A DNA stretch of 64,000 nucleotides from Ascaris suum (taxonomy: Eukaryota; Nematoda; Chromadorea; Rhabditida; Ascarididae). The notes below the pieces were generated by a model. That model was not told where the DNA came from. It made no database searches and saw only the letters and a program-made list of their open reading frames with translations. The stretch lies in assembly GCA_013433145.1 (NCBI GenBank), contig CM024170.1:10577866-10641865 (forward strand), read 5' to 3'. This document shows, in pieces, positions 26,101 through 38,575 of the stretch (its first letter is position 1; each line of letters starts with the position of its first letter). Both the position numbers and the translations under genes were made by a program.

Positions 26101-27892
26101 AAAGCTTAGCGCTCAGTCGCAGCAACGCGCAACAGCATTCCGAAATCACTTGTATTACATGGTATCAAATACAATCACTTGTGCTAGCTTATATCAGCCC
26201 ACTGTAAAGGTTGTACGCAAATTTTGTTTGATAACGACAATCACAAGACTACTCAGTTCGGATGATGGGTGAACAAGTCTCGAATATAATAAATGGTCAT
26301 TTAAGCATTCAGAAGGCCACAGTAAAAGTGAGAGCTGTATTCAATTTAATTAAACCTGCAAGGTTCAAAGTGACAGATACCTATAAAAAGCGAAATCGGA
26401 TTCAAATCATTACAGTATAGAACATACGAATGCGACTTCGCATCAATAAAAGATAAACATTGCATAAAATTAATCAAGACAGACGCAAGACGCATCAATG
26501 ACAAAAGGAATCAACGATCGGCCAAACCTGTTGACCAAGCCAAGGTCCGGTTCCGGATCTTGTTGTTTTCAGCGGGGAGTTCCCATTCAGAACGCCTGAA
26601 CCGCACGAAGAGAGGTTCGCTGTTGATCCACCTCCACTTGCGCGATACTTCTCTTCATTTCCGTTAAGAATCTCGTCCACCTGCAATTTCACTCACTGAA
26701 TAATAAAAGATTAAACGATCTCTTATGGATCGCTCTTTCTGAACAACTCAGCACGCTTAATAATCTAGCCGCCTATAAATGCTGCTTCATTGCTGAACTA
26801 TATAATAGAGTGAACTCAGTAGACAGCGAGACGCTCGATTTGTATCAAAGGAAGAGGGGTGAAGGAAGACAGCAACGAAATGAAAACTCTAAGTGTTCGC
26901 AACCCTCGAACCAAATATTTTATAAAAACGTTCGTGTTGCCCATGGAAGCCGGTAATACCTTTAAACTCCGCACATTCTTTTAACCACATAAATGAGTGA
27001 AAGAAAAATTCTCTCCGTCCCTCTCCGAAAAAAAATCACCCTTGCATACTTGATATATTGTTTAAAAAAATAACCAAAATTATCCGATAATCAAGCCTTT
27101 GAGTCAATAATTCCACTGATTATTTAAAAAAAAAGAAGAAAAAGCTCAAAGAAGAAGACTCGCCTCATTTGCCTTTACAAGCATAATATTGGTGTTGAGA
27201 AAAGACGATGGACAAGCCATTTCTTGCATTTTTCGCTTTTCTTCGATAGTCGCAAATCGTTTCCATAATTGCGGATACTTCTTGTATAGTGATCCGCGGT
27301 GGAATTTCATATATTGACCTACCTGAAAACAATTATGCAATGTGCACACTTCACTTTGAACAAATGCCATCAAAATTATCATTCCCGGCAAGATTCCTTA
27401 AAGAACGACTCTTAAAAACCACAATGAGGAAAAAACATAACGGAAGGCAATGCGCCAAACATAGTTCATGACTCAATCATGATCAGATTTCTTTGTGATT
27501 ATGTCAGAAAGGGCTAAGCATTGTACCGCTTTAGCCAAAGCCGATCACCCCAGTGGGACAGGGTATAATCCATTTCCATATGGTGAAGGGCTAGACTTGG
27601 TTTAGACTGTCCTTGGAGCCGGATTCATTCCATATCCTCGCCATAGCTCAACAGAAAAAACAATGGAAGGAGGGGATGGGGAGAAGAGGAGCGGGTAGGA
27701 TGGTGATCGTAGTTTCTACAAGAAAGGTAATGAGCACGCTGGGGAAACCATTAATCAAAGATGAAACAGTCATGCTGACATGTAACTTCGTTTACAATGT
27801 TGGCAACTTACTTCTGCACCTATGTAATAGCGCTCACCGGAGTCGTCAATAGCAAACGACTGTGGTCGATCGCCATAGTACTTTGAGGACAT
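23175..27892 (-). CDS. snfc-5: SNF5/SMARCB1 subunit of SWI/SNF (BAF) remodelling complex
   Basis: SNF5 is a core subunit of the nuclear BAF chromatin remodeller. Seven exons join in phase: 27812-27892, 27164-27322, 26528-26680, 25410-25576, 24640-24808, 24048-24298 and 23175-23352, about 385 aa, the usual family length. The N-terminal winged-helix region shows [20 protein letters not shown] and [21 protein letters not shown] variable Ser/Gly linker leads to [14 protein letters not shown]. The first SNF5 repeat has [12 protein letters not shown] and [11 protein letters not shown]. The second has [34 protein letters not shown] and YSIRGQLSW. The C-terminal helix contains [20 protein letters not shown], the basic segment that contacts the nucleosome acidic patch in known structures. 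The chosen start gives MSSKYYGD; longer in-frame starts lie inside the presumed outron. The intron after exon 27164-27322 has a GC donor, and the acceptor at 25576 is TTGAAG. Confidence 0.96.
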
Positions 27893-27931
27893 CTCGCAGT
27901 TGCGGATTCGAGCAAAGATGCACCAAATCGG

Positions 27932-27942
27932 TCTGGAATTGA
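27932..27942 (-). promoter_or_regulatory. Likely spliced-leader acceptor for SNF5
   Basis: AATTCCAG on the - strand lies 40 nt upstream of the SNF5 ATG at 27892. It could accept a trans-spliced leader or end a 5' UTR intron. Confidence 0.4.
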
Positions 27943-30900
27943 TCAGCGATCGGCACATTGTCAAAAATTATTCATCGTAATCGAAAGTGACTGAAGCAAA
28001 CGAATAAGTCGCCAATAATAAATAAATAAACAATTTAATGAATAAATAATTTTAATAAACAAAAATAAAGTGAGTGAAGGGGACGAAGAAGCTGCTAAAA
28101 CCTGGAAGCGATGCTAGAAGCGAGTCACATGACCTGGCCAGGTACGCTCCTATTCAAATATTTCCATTCCCACCAATATCTTCAAACCGCTACCTACATA
28201 ACAACAATTTTGCACCCATAAGACAGAGACAGAGGTGGAGTGAAAGAGGTAAGGAGAGAGTTATTTAACGTTCGGGAAAACGAACTTCCACAGCAACATT
28301 CAATCAATGCAGAAAAATAAACAGAACATATCCAAGGGTGAATACATGTTTTTGGTGTTACATAAATGAAGTGACTCAACACTTTCGGAATTAAAGTAAA
28401 ATCAACGCTGGTTGCTAGATACACTTGGAACACTTTCCCTCGAAAGCAGTGGACCCTTCAAGTCGGACTGTAGCAACCACCGCAACAAATATTGTTGCTA
28501 TGTCACCACAGCAAAAAAAAAAACTGTCTCCGAAAGCTTTTCTTCTGCTTTAATGAGTCGTTTAGGAGGCCATTCTTGAAGACCTACCCCGAACTATATG
28601 ACCTCCAATCATGTTAAATGTTCGATACACATATTGCGCCCTTTCAAATTAAAAACCACCTTTTACTTGCATTACATTTGATATACGAGGCGCCCAAACG
28701 GTAAGCAGATATGTGCTATCTTCACTTGAACCTAGATGCTTTAGCAATCCCAAAGATTCAAAGTAAATAGCGCAACAATACGAAAAATACACGCTCATCT
28801 GTTCGAGTACGAAACCAAATGTTGACTAAGTGGGACTTCCTTCTTTCAAAGCCAAATACTGAAACTACCACAGATTTCAACAACTAGACTTTCTAGAGCT
28901 TGAGGTAGAACTACGGTTATGCAAATGAATAGGATTTCCATCATCTCTTTGCATACTCATAGGTAGTGATCTCAATAACGCAAAACCAAAGCGAAGAATC
29001 ACAACACAACCTTCGAGGTATTCACTAATTGGGCTCATATGCTTTCAACGACACATTACAAGCAAACTTGCATTACAATCGCGGGCTATAGTGTATCCTC
29101 GCCCGACGGTAAATCCGCAACTATACAAACAGATGCATTCTATAATAAATTTCTGTTCAACAAACACAGGCATTTGTACCACTAATATATATTATCTATA
29201 ATTATTACTTACCTTTATGATTATAAACACGACGGCTCTAAACGAGACGCGCAAACGAAAACTATCAAATCCCACCCACCAATCAGTTTATGCACACGAG
29301 AAAATAACGAAATATTTGAAATGCAATCAAAATTTGCAAATAGTGTACGATTCGCCACATTCCTTGAAAATCAATCTAAAATTAACATCAAATCTAACAA
29401 CGCAAAACCGCTGGAATGGAAGACGCTCATCATAAACGGAACGGTTAAGACTTGATTTCTAATTTAAATGGTGAAATCGTTTAGGATTTAATGCAATATA
29501 GGAAAGGCTGGACTTAAATTTTGTCGCTTTCAAGAGTTTGGAGGGAAAGAGATTAGAAAGAATGAGGATAGGAAGGTGGAAAGGTGAGAGGAGGGGGGAG
29601 GGGACGAACGAGCAAGGGGATAAATCGAAAGGCGCATTTTTATAGGCAATTCTGACGAATCATTGTTGCATTTTTTGCAGTCGTGCATAATTTATAGTCG
29701 CCTTTTTTGCCCTCATTATCAATCTTCACAAGTGAGCAACTATTGACGGGTGAATATAACCACGAAGAGTGCATAGTGGATAGCAAATTGTGGTGTCGTT
29801 GTTGTTGATTATTGAGAGTGCTGAATTCACTTAAAATATTCCATAAAGGTGTTCGCTCTTTATACCTTTGCAATGTTTCTCACAAAAATTCACTCCGTAA
29901 AGGAGGTGGATGTGTTTTTTGTCGTAACTTTTCACAACTTGCTGAAAACCATTATGACGGTATCATGTCTGTATGTGTATGTATATGTCTGTTTGTCTGG
30001 CGTTCCCATTAACTTCACTTGGTTAATCGAGAAAACTGTAAAGGTGGAACTCCCTGGGTACGATCTATGCCATTTAATTACTAAATTGAATTTCATTCTT
30101 ATATAAAATTCGATTTGGAAGAAAGGCTATATTCGCTGAGAATTCATTTAGTCGATGGATCATTTATGTAACATTAACAAGCGTTCTTTCTTTATTTTTG
30201 AAAATATATGTAGCTCGCTTAATGGACTATATCACAACAAAGTGTATGTCATGCCAATCTTCGTGGTGCGCTTTCCTAGGCGCTGTTGTTCGTCGATAAT
30301 AAAACATTCTCGTATAAATGAACAAAAATTTTGGGGAAATAGCTTATTGCAAAATAGGTATTGCTATAGCGATGAATTCATGTTAAAAGAACGTGAATGC
30401 AATATGTGAGCACAAATATCCAACGAGCTTTATAATCGGAGTATCTTTCAAAAGAGCATTAATTATTTGCAAATTTTAAACGTTTATGTTTATTCATAAT
30501 CTTAAATATTCCATATAAGCTCTTCCTGTTTCGAGAATTAAACGACGGAACGATTTGATTCCAAATATTGGTAGGAAAGTATCTCCGCTAGCAAGATTTA
30601 AAGAGGAACCTCTCATCTCTCCCCTATCGTCCCCTCTTACCTATAAATTAGGTCGGAGACATGAACTCGAGGCGGATATGACTTTTGGCATCCGTGGAAG
30701 AATCGTTCTGTCGAACGCTTATCAATGACCATAATAACGCAATTGAAAATGGCGATTTGCATCTTGCGTATGCGGAACTTTCGACTTGCTCGCTTCATTT
30801 GCATATTTAATTAGACACATTGCTGAGTGATGATGAGCTCTAGGGAGTTATTAAACCAGCATTCGTCCTCTTCAACGAAATCTCAATATTTCTCAGTGGC

Positions 30901-31613
30901 AAGTTTCGCATCTTCCTCTATGATGCAAATTTTTATGCAAATATTCATATATTTCATCATGCTAATTTATGGCATCGTAGAAAATGTGAATGCCACTATG
31001 AAGTTCGTTGTTCATTCGTCATCGTTTATAGTGTAATGTAGTTGTGCAAGATAAGTCAAAGATACGAGGACATTAATTTGCGTAATTGATATACTGTAAG
31101 GTGAATGAGATAGAGAGTATCGAACAAGGATAAAGAATAGCCGATGTCGAGCTTGCTTCTTCAAGTTTTGGACCTTTTTCAGCATCAAGTTTAACTTTCT
31201 TCAGCTTCAATATCAACTTTATCTTTGAATTTTTCATAAAGGCCGTATGCGTTGATCGCACCCGTGCTGTAGGGTCAGGTGGTCTTAATACTAATGATTA
31301 ATAAGGCTTTGTTGTATTTATCTAACCCCATTCAGCATTTCCATCCTCCTCTGTCCTTTAACAGTTTCCTCTGCTTTCCTCGCCGGTAACTTCCTATCTG
31401 CCATCTAGACCACCAATGTTCTTTCGTCAGCTGGGAAATACTGTGCAATTACTTCTTCCATTGTTTTGTGATGCAATGCTGAGAAAAGTTCTATCTTCAA
31501 CGGAAACGAGAGAGAGAGAGAAAAGGGAACGATTGGGTGAGAGGAGGTAGAGACACGAGAACCGAAGCAAGCTTGAGCACTAGCATACAGTCACCACTAC
31601 CCAATAAATATGA
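27943..31613. other. Spacer upstream of SNF5
   Basis: Mostly AT-rich DNA with no exon I can support on either strand. It holds a purine-rich + strand tract at about 29540-29625 and a short GA run at 31509-31522. The SNF5 (or cluster) promoter and the 3' UTR of the next gene are expected here. Confidence 0.4.
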
Positions 31614-34600
31614 TTATTTATCAGTTTCATGCTGCTTCAGGTAAAGCGATCGGATTCGTCTACTCGGCGCTGCAGCGATACATTCTGCGAGAGTATGTGC
31701 CTCACAGTGAAAACGATGGTAGAAGGTGGTTTTATCGATACGATAGCAGCGGTGCACCACACCACCCATTAATACGTCTCGACCAAGTTCTATAAACAGA
31801 CCACCCTCGTCCACGCATCCTGAAAATAGGACATTCTTTGAGTGCATTTTTATGCAGTGAACTCGAAAAAGTGCTTGTAAATTTTTATGCAGCTGAGAAA
31901 TGTTTGAAATCGAGGACAATCCCATCCGTGAAAGAAGGCTTTCGTTTCAGCATCTGAATGGGCTGGAAATCAGCGCATACTGGACACCCCAAATCGTCCA
32001 CTTTGAGAAGTTAAACGCCCAGTCTATAGGGAATATTTCTTTTGAAAGCACGGGCGGGCCCTCATTTGCATACGGTAGCAATTACATATCGCCATTAAAT
32101 CACATCCTTAGCACTGTTCTGTCCTTATATATATATGCATGATACGTTTTATGCATATTTTCCAATCAATAGATGTGAGTTCATTATTTTTTCGCATGGC
32201 AGAAACTTATTGCAAAAAAGTGGCTTAAGTTTTTTCAATATTCCGAAGAGGATATAATCAACCAAATCAGTTCCGTCCAGCCGATACGCAAAATGATTCA
32301 TATCTTTATCTTCAGAGATCCATCCATCTCTCCAATTTTTACAGAGTTCTTTCAAATATTCCACGATTTTTACTGAAATCTTCGGATTATCCTTAATACC
32401 AATTGCATTCAAGAATGAACTAATTGGCAAATATTTTTAGAGGGTTATTTAAAGAAAAAAATAAGAAAAAAAAATCAAATGATTCTCTAGTGCTCATCGA
32501 GATATGTTTTGGTTATTCATGTAAACAAACCTTTTGATATATTCCAGCAAAGTCTGCTTTAAATCTTTTTGGTGTTTTTTTTTTCAGATCCGAACGATAT
32601 TCCCCGAATGTAAATTCCGACGTTCATCGATGTCTCTGTCCGTTTATTTGCATACTATCACGTACAGCCGAGTGGCATTCACATACTCAAGTGGTTCTTC
32701 AATTATCAGTGACAGAAATTACTTATTTAAATTACGCCTTTTTAATGGCTCTTTACTATTCTTTTTTTTTTCGTGCAGAGTATATAAAAACATGTCACAG
32801 GTAGAGCTTTAATGCAATCAGATATAACTCACCGAGTACCTTGAGAGTACCATCGGATGTACACTGATACCTGATGTGTTTTTCAGTCCAAATTTGGCCT
32901 TCGTTAAAGAATTCATCGTCCTTCTTGCAACCAATCACTGAAATTGTCATAATGGAATGTGTGTTGTCTTAGTCGTTACTTCAAATAACCAAGAAATCTT
33001 TCATACAGGTAATATTATAACTACTAAAATTGCAGCTACACATCACCTAAGTGTATCGGCTCCGCATATTCTTCGAAACAACAAGTCGAATGCTTTGTTG
33101 CGGTGCTGGAATTGCCCAAAACGAGAAGCGTTAAACTTGATCTGCTCATCGATATTTTGCTTCTCTTTTCATAGTCCAAAATTTTTTCCTCATCTGATAT
33201 CTTTTTATCTTAACTCGGTTGCTTTACTTTCTCAACAATGCAGCAATATCACACGTATTGAAATCCTTATCGATTTTTTGATAAACTATAATCAGCTAAC
33301 GATAATAACTTGTACAAAACGATGCACTTACAATTCACCGAATATCGCACTTTGCCTTGCGATAATAATTCACAATTGTGACGATAATGAGCAATCACGC
33401 GAACACTTCCCAATGGTATTATCTCATCTGTATTTTGTATATAACAACCTGTAAAATCATATCATACAATGCTATATGCTGGTTAAACCAAATGAGGTTC
33501 TTCGCTCATATGTATCAAAATAATAAAATTGTACCTCTGTAATCGATCGAGACAGGTCACTATTTCTTTCTCGAACGGAAGTGGAATTTTTTCCATCGCG
33601 GGAGAATTTTTTGTCCGATCGTACTAACTGGTAAAATTTCGAATATTTGGCTTCTAAAATTTGGAGAATTTCAATTTCCAATGAGTTCATTACCGACAAT
33701 TGAGATTCCATCTTTTTGACAGACGAGCTGGAAAGATCCATTCCTGAATCTATCACCAACGATGTAATGAACACCATTTTCGAAGCATGTCGACTCTGAA
33801 ATGAAAAGCGATTGAGATAAAGCAAATAATGGTTGAAGGCAAGATCCGACTGAAGCTCACAGATATCGATTTATCGATTAGTAACTTATTGATCGTAATT
33901 GATAACATATTCCCATCTAATACCTATGCAGGAAAAAATTTCCTGCTCATGGGGTCATATCCATCTATGCGATTAGATAATAATATCTCTTATTTCGTTT
34001 ATACGTAGGCCAGTCGATTTAACTGATGTTCATTGGTACGCATACAATACAGAAACGTGGTAAATTTCTGGTCAAGCTTAGCCATGCCAACAATGATTGA
34101 ACCGGGTGAGATTCGAAGTTCATTCTTCAAATATCAACCACTCGATGCCTTGTCGTTCGCAATTTTATACCGCTAAATTAATTGAAATACCTCTCAAAAT
34201 GACATCATACTATTATTAGAATTCACTATTTTTCAAGAAGGGCGATCGTCCATGAGGAGAAATTCATTTTAAAATGTAAAGATTTCTTGAAAGAATACAC
34301 GAATTTCCTGAAGAGTTGAGGGGAGTTCTCATAAGGCTGAAAGGCACGAATGGAGCTTGTGATGAATATCAGGCAAGCAGGACTCGATAAATGAGTGAAT
34401 TGCTCCATACTAAAGTGTACGAATAGTGCTTTAGCGATTTTTTACTGCGATAAATCAACACAAAACTATTCTTTAATAGTCTACCATAGTAACGTATAAA
34501 GGGACATTAGAAGGCTCTAGCAACCTCTTACAAATCTATTGAGAGATTCGCAGTAAACATACAACGATTTGATATAAAGCTGCGAAGTTACATAAAGCAT

Positions 34601-36898
34601 GTATATGTTCCCTGCAAAATCGTTAATTTGTCGTATTTGACTGTTGTGACTCATTGCAAGTCTCTAGAAATGCCCTAAACGTTGTGATTACTCCTTTTGA
34701 GGTAATAGTAACACAGAACCAGTAGGGATTCCCGATAAAATTGCAATATTTCTTGAACATATCCGATATATATGCCATAAACGATAACGTCTAAAAAGAG
34801 TGAAGAGAATTCGTTGGATAGAGACTTACCTTGCTCATAGGTTACCGTATCGCCATGAACGGTGCACTTATGTTTTACGCCATTACGAATAAACATACGA
34901 CCGACGTGTATCACCGATTTATCATCTGCTATGCAAGCTACAATAATGTCATTTTATTCACTGCTAGAGCATTCGAGTTGATGAGTTTCATTTGGAAAAA
35001 GGAATCAATAAAGAGAGGACTGCTTCCGAGGAACTAGAATTATTTGATGCGAATAATTAACAATATTTTCATTAAAATAGATAACTTTCTTTTAAGAGCA
35101 AAATTCCTATTGAAGGAAAAAACCTTTCATTAAAGGATAAACTATATGAAAAAGAAGTGCTAGGAACACCAGGACAGATCTGAATATAATGGATATTTTG
35201 GGTGAATTATTCTAATCAACGGTTGCTTTTTTTTATTTGCTGTTTTTCCGACGAGTTCTCTTTACTCTGCGAATCTTTTCCTTTTAGTTGGAAAATAATT
35301 CGACACTGAAGAAAATTACAGCTTTGAAAGCTTCTATTGCACGAATATATAACAAATATAATCGATTTACTATAGAATAAAGATTTCATTACTAACCAAT
35401 AACTTCAGAGGTTCCATTATTGCATTTATAGTGGAAATTGCCTTTTGTGAAGCTTTGTCCATGTTCATGTATACCCATCTCAGCGACTATACATGGGAAC
35501 GGTGGTTGTGGTCCATTTGAAACTAAAAATCGGAGATTTCCGTTAATCATCCATTCATATTATTATCGAAATGAAAGTTTTAGCAGAAATTACTTACCTT
35601 TCACATATGTATTTTAATTCCCAAATATTTTAATTAGAAGCAAATATTAAGTCTAGAATGTTCTATTACAAAATCTACAAATTTGTAATCCTTGGTTATA
35701 ACTAGCTCAGGTTACGAACTCAACTCGGGACGAACTGTTCGGTGCTTTCAGTCTATTTCACGTGTATATAAATTCAATAAATGCTCTCAGTAACAAAAAA
35801 AAAATGCAAGTAATAAAAAAATTCGATGGATGTGAATCGTTTAACAGCTCATTTGCTTAGTGAATTAGGAGCATATGTGTTATGCTAAAATATTCATGCA
35901 CACTTCTAGCACAATCGATTCTAAGAAGATCGCTCATTAGTGATATTTATTTGAAAATCTCAACACTCTAGAAAATTATTCATTAAGTGTTTATGCTCTT
36001 CATTCATATACTAATAAAGTTTGTAATATTTATGAAGGTGATAACACACTATGAATAAATATAACTGAAAGATTGATAAACACTCAAAATCCCTTCTGAG
36101 AGTAGATAGACGCCTTCACAATATCAGTAAACGTATTTACTTTCTTGTTTATTCAGTTGAATTTCTCTGGAAGAGTCATACAATTGCATCTTCTTAGGTT
36201 AATTTGCGTTTGCACTTCAATCCATAAGAGATTATTCTTTTCAGAATTGCTTTCCTTGCATTTTAAACAAGAATGAAGCAAGCACAAAATGCACTCACTA
36301 TCCTTTCTCATTGTATAAAGAGTTCCTCCACCTTCCTCTATTAATATCCATATATATAGTCCTAACATGTGATTAAATATTTGTGATTTTTTGAATATAT
36401 ATTTCGGACCACATGTGCGATATGTGGTTATTAGAAGCACATAGTAGTGCCAAGCATGTATGGTCGTACTACGTGGTTTGCTTATTTTGTTATGCCTTTA
36501 GGCTCCATGATCGGTGCGAGGTAATAGGCGACAAACTAAGCTCACATATGTGTGGGTGTAGTTTTCGGTATTTGCGAACGACTTAAGCCACTAAAGCAGA
36601 AAATAACAATTAACCACAATGAGCAATATGCTGATGTTAGAAAAAAAAAGCAAATAAAGCAGAAATCTCAAATACCCGACACTACAATGAATCAACTGAA
36701 GCACTAAATTTTAGTGAGACAAAAATATTTAAAAGTGTAATGATGTATTCATTCATGACCATAAAATATTCAAATTCTTGAATTTGCAGTTGCAAATTTT
36801 GTGAATTGATTCATTTAAATATTTCTTTATTTATTCAAATATTATTAATTATTTTATTGCAGATGCACATTATTATTTATTTATTTATTTATTTATTT

Positions 36899-36933
<35 letters not shown>

Positions 36934-38326
36934 TTTGAATATTAAACTACTATCCGGTAGAATAATTTTTGAAACAAATTTGCGCGAAAGATTCATGTAA
37001 AAGCATTCCTTATTAATGCAGTTATTGCGGCTTCTTTAAAAAAAACTGCATGCTCGTCGAAGTTAAACGGAAGCTAAATGCAAAATATCTTTCATAGGTG
37101 ATGAAAATGTGCTAAATTATTTACATTAAAATAAAATTATGGGAAATTAGAGCAATTTCATAGCGATTGTTTTCGGCAATTTTCATTTGGAAATAAATTT
37201 TCACTTTGTTTCGACGAAATTTACGAAGAAAAAACTTTTCAATAAATTAAAAAATATTAGAAAAATTCTTTAAAAAATGCATACAAAAATTTTTCATACC
37301 AATATAATTTTTATAATTGTTTCAACTATTTGGGGAAATAAAATTCTCTTCTTTTTACATAGAGAAATTTCCACCAATGAAGTTCTCAAATTTCTTTTTA
37401 ATAATATATATAAGGTATATTTGACGGCTTACATCGAAATGAATTTGTCCTTGAAATGATGCGCAATAGAAATACCGAGAACAATGACACAGATATGCGA
37501 TGAACGCATCAATAAGCACACAACGAATGTTGTTATAATGCAAGTGGAAAACATTGTTGAGAGTTTTTAAGTTTCAACACACATTCGCTTTTAATAAAAA
37601 CTTATTGCAAATACAAGTTGCTTTTGAGAATAATCGATGGCCACATGTATGTCGGTATATGTCGTGTTGAAGAAAAGCTAACACAATCGTTGACGAATGC
37701 AGTCAAATAGCGTAGAGGAATTACCATCCCCACATCTCCGATAATCACCTCTAAGGAGCACTAGGAACAACGTATCAACACAGCCAGCTAACGTTTCATG
37801 AGATACATAGCTGGAGCAAGAGGTTTGCGAAGAGATCACTTCAGTTGGTCTGATTCTCTTCATGACAATTTTGTGATCCCAGAGCATCAAATGCTGAATT
37901 ATATGCGTGACAATAATCGCAGCCATCAAAGATAACCATATACTATGGCACATTGAAATGTGATTTGGCGTTGATTTCACACATTGAAATTTTATAGGTG
38001 ATAGTGAAAAAGCGGGGGGGGGGGGATATGAAGAGGAATTACTGTTACTTCGCATGCATGAATTTCATAAAGCATAGCGGTAGCAACCGAGAACCCGCAA
38101 ATCATTTATTGGCACTAATGTAAAATTGCATTGAACAGTACTGATATTAAAAGCAATGAAAAAAGTATTCAAAAATGCCACCTGCGGGTATTATAACTTT
38201 GGTGTCGGATTGCGGATCGGCTCCGTGTGGGAATAGCACAAAAGCACTTTCACTATTCTTTTCGTCCGTTTGAAATGAACGCGATGATGCGGCAAAGAGT
38301 GTAATGAGTAATACTGAATAAAGCAT
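31614..38326 (-). CDS. Secreted protein with five MIG-18-like fibronectin type I modules
   Basis: Six exons join in phase: 38182-38326, 35397-35522, 34830-34937, 33694-33795, 32833-32937 and 31614-31819, about 263 aa. The first encodes a signal peptide (MLYSVLLITLFAASS) and a short linker. Each following exon encodes one module with a pair of cysteines about 18-23 residues apart and a pattern of a Gly, a hydrophobic strand and a Cys near the end: for example HGQSFTKGNFHYKC, GRMFIRNGVKHKC, GDRFRNGSFQLVC, GQIWTEKHIRYQC and GRDVLMGGVVHRC. This matches the MIG-18-type (abnormal cell migration 18) fibronectin type I domain of nematodes. The last module carries two extra cysteines and a 30-residue tail. 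All internal junctions are phase 1. The gene probably encodes an extracellular matrix or luminal protein; a more exact role is not visible. The long first intron may hide another module. Confidence 0.8.
32149..32372 (-). other. Diverged module exon, possible alternative last exon
   Basis: Inside the last intron of the MIG-18-like gene, an ATTTCAG acceptor at 32372 is followed by a frame that accepts the phase-1 carry-over of the preceding exon and stays open to a stop at 32149. The first 36 codons look like another module (LCKNWRDGWISEDKD, then HFAYRLDGT), but the second cysteine is replaced by arginine and no phase-1 donor follows. It is either a decayed duplicate or an alternative C-terminus. 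Confidence 0.4.
36872..36936. repeat. (TTTA)n microsatellite
   Basis: A run of about 15 TTTA/ATTT units with one interruption, in the first intron of the MIG-18-like gene. Confidence 0.9.
38014..38025 (+). repeat. 12-nt poly(G) tract
   Basis: An uninterrupted run of 12 G in AT-rich intronic DNA, on the strand opposite to transcription. Confidence 0.9.
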
Positions 38327-38340
38327 TCTGTGTTTATGTT

Positions 38341-38352
38341 CCTGGAATAAGC
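38341..38352 (-). promoter_or_regulatory. Likely spliced-leader acceptor for MIG-18-like gene
   Basis: CTTATTCCAG on the - strand lies 15 nt upstream of the signal-peptide ATG at 38326, with no earlier coding exon. It fits trans-splicing. Confidence 0.45.
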
Positions 38353-38494
38353 AAAATACAAATCTCTGTTAACCAATCGTTGATAAAGACGCACGTCGAA
38401 ATATTCATGATGATAAGCGATGTTCTCATATGTACAAATTCAACTGTGATCTCTTCCCTTATTCGAGGATCAAAGAAAATCGCCCGCGGGTACA

Positions 38495-38575
38495 TGCGAC
38501 CCCGCGATCTTTCCCTCAGTGGTGCGGCATTAGCTCGACAAGCGTAAGGTCGCGGGTTCGACCATGCCTATGAAA
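38495..38575 (+). repeat. tRNA-like sequence, probable tRNA-derived repeat or tRNA pseudogene
   Basis: The block contains an A-box-like CTCAGTGGTGCGGCATTAGC and, about 35 nt later, GGTCGCGGGTTCGACC, which fits the B box of the internal RNA polymerase III promoter (GGTTCGANNC). Spacing is that of a tRNA. The T-arm does not pair perfectly and I cannot fold a clean acceptor stem, so a functional tRNA is unlikely. It is clearly GC-richer than its surroundings, as an inserted short interspersed element would be. Confidence 0.4.

Noticed and set aside
33472..33825. 118-codon - strand open frame in the MIG-18-like gene read in its longest frame
   Set aside because: The real exon there (33694-33795) is in another frame, which shows the module motif and fits phases on both sides.
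38495..38575. Functional tRNA gene call
   Set aside because: The acceptor stem does not form and the T-arm has a mismatch, so only a tRNA-like label is given.
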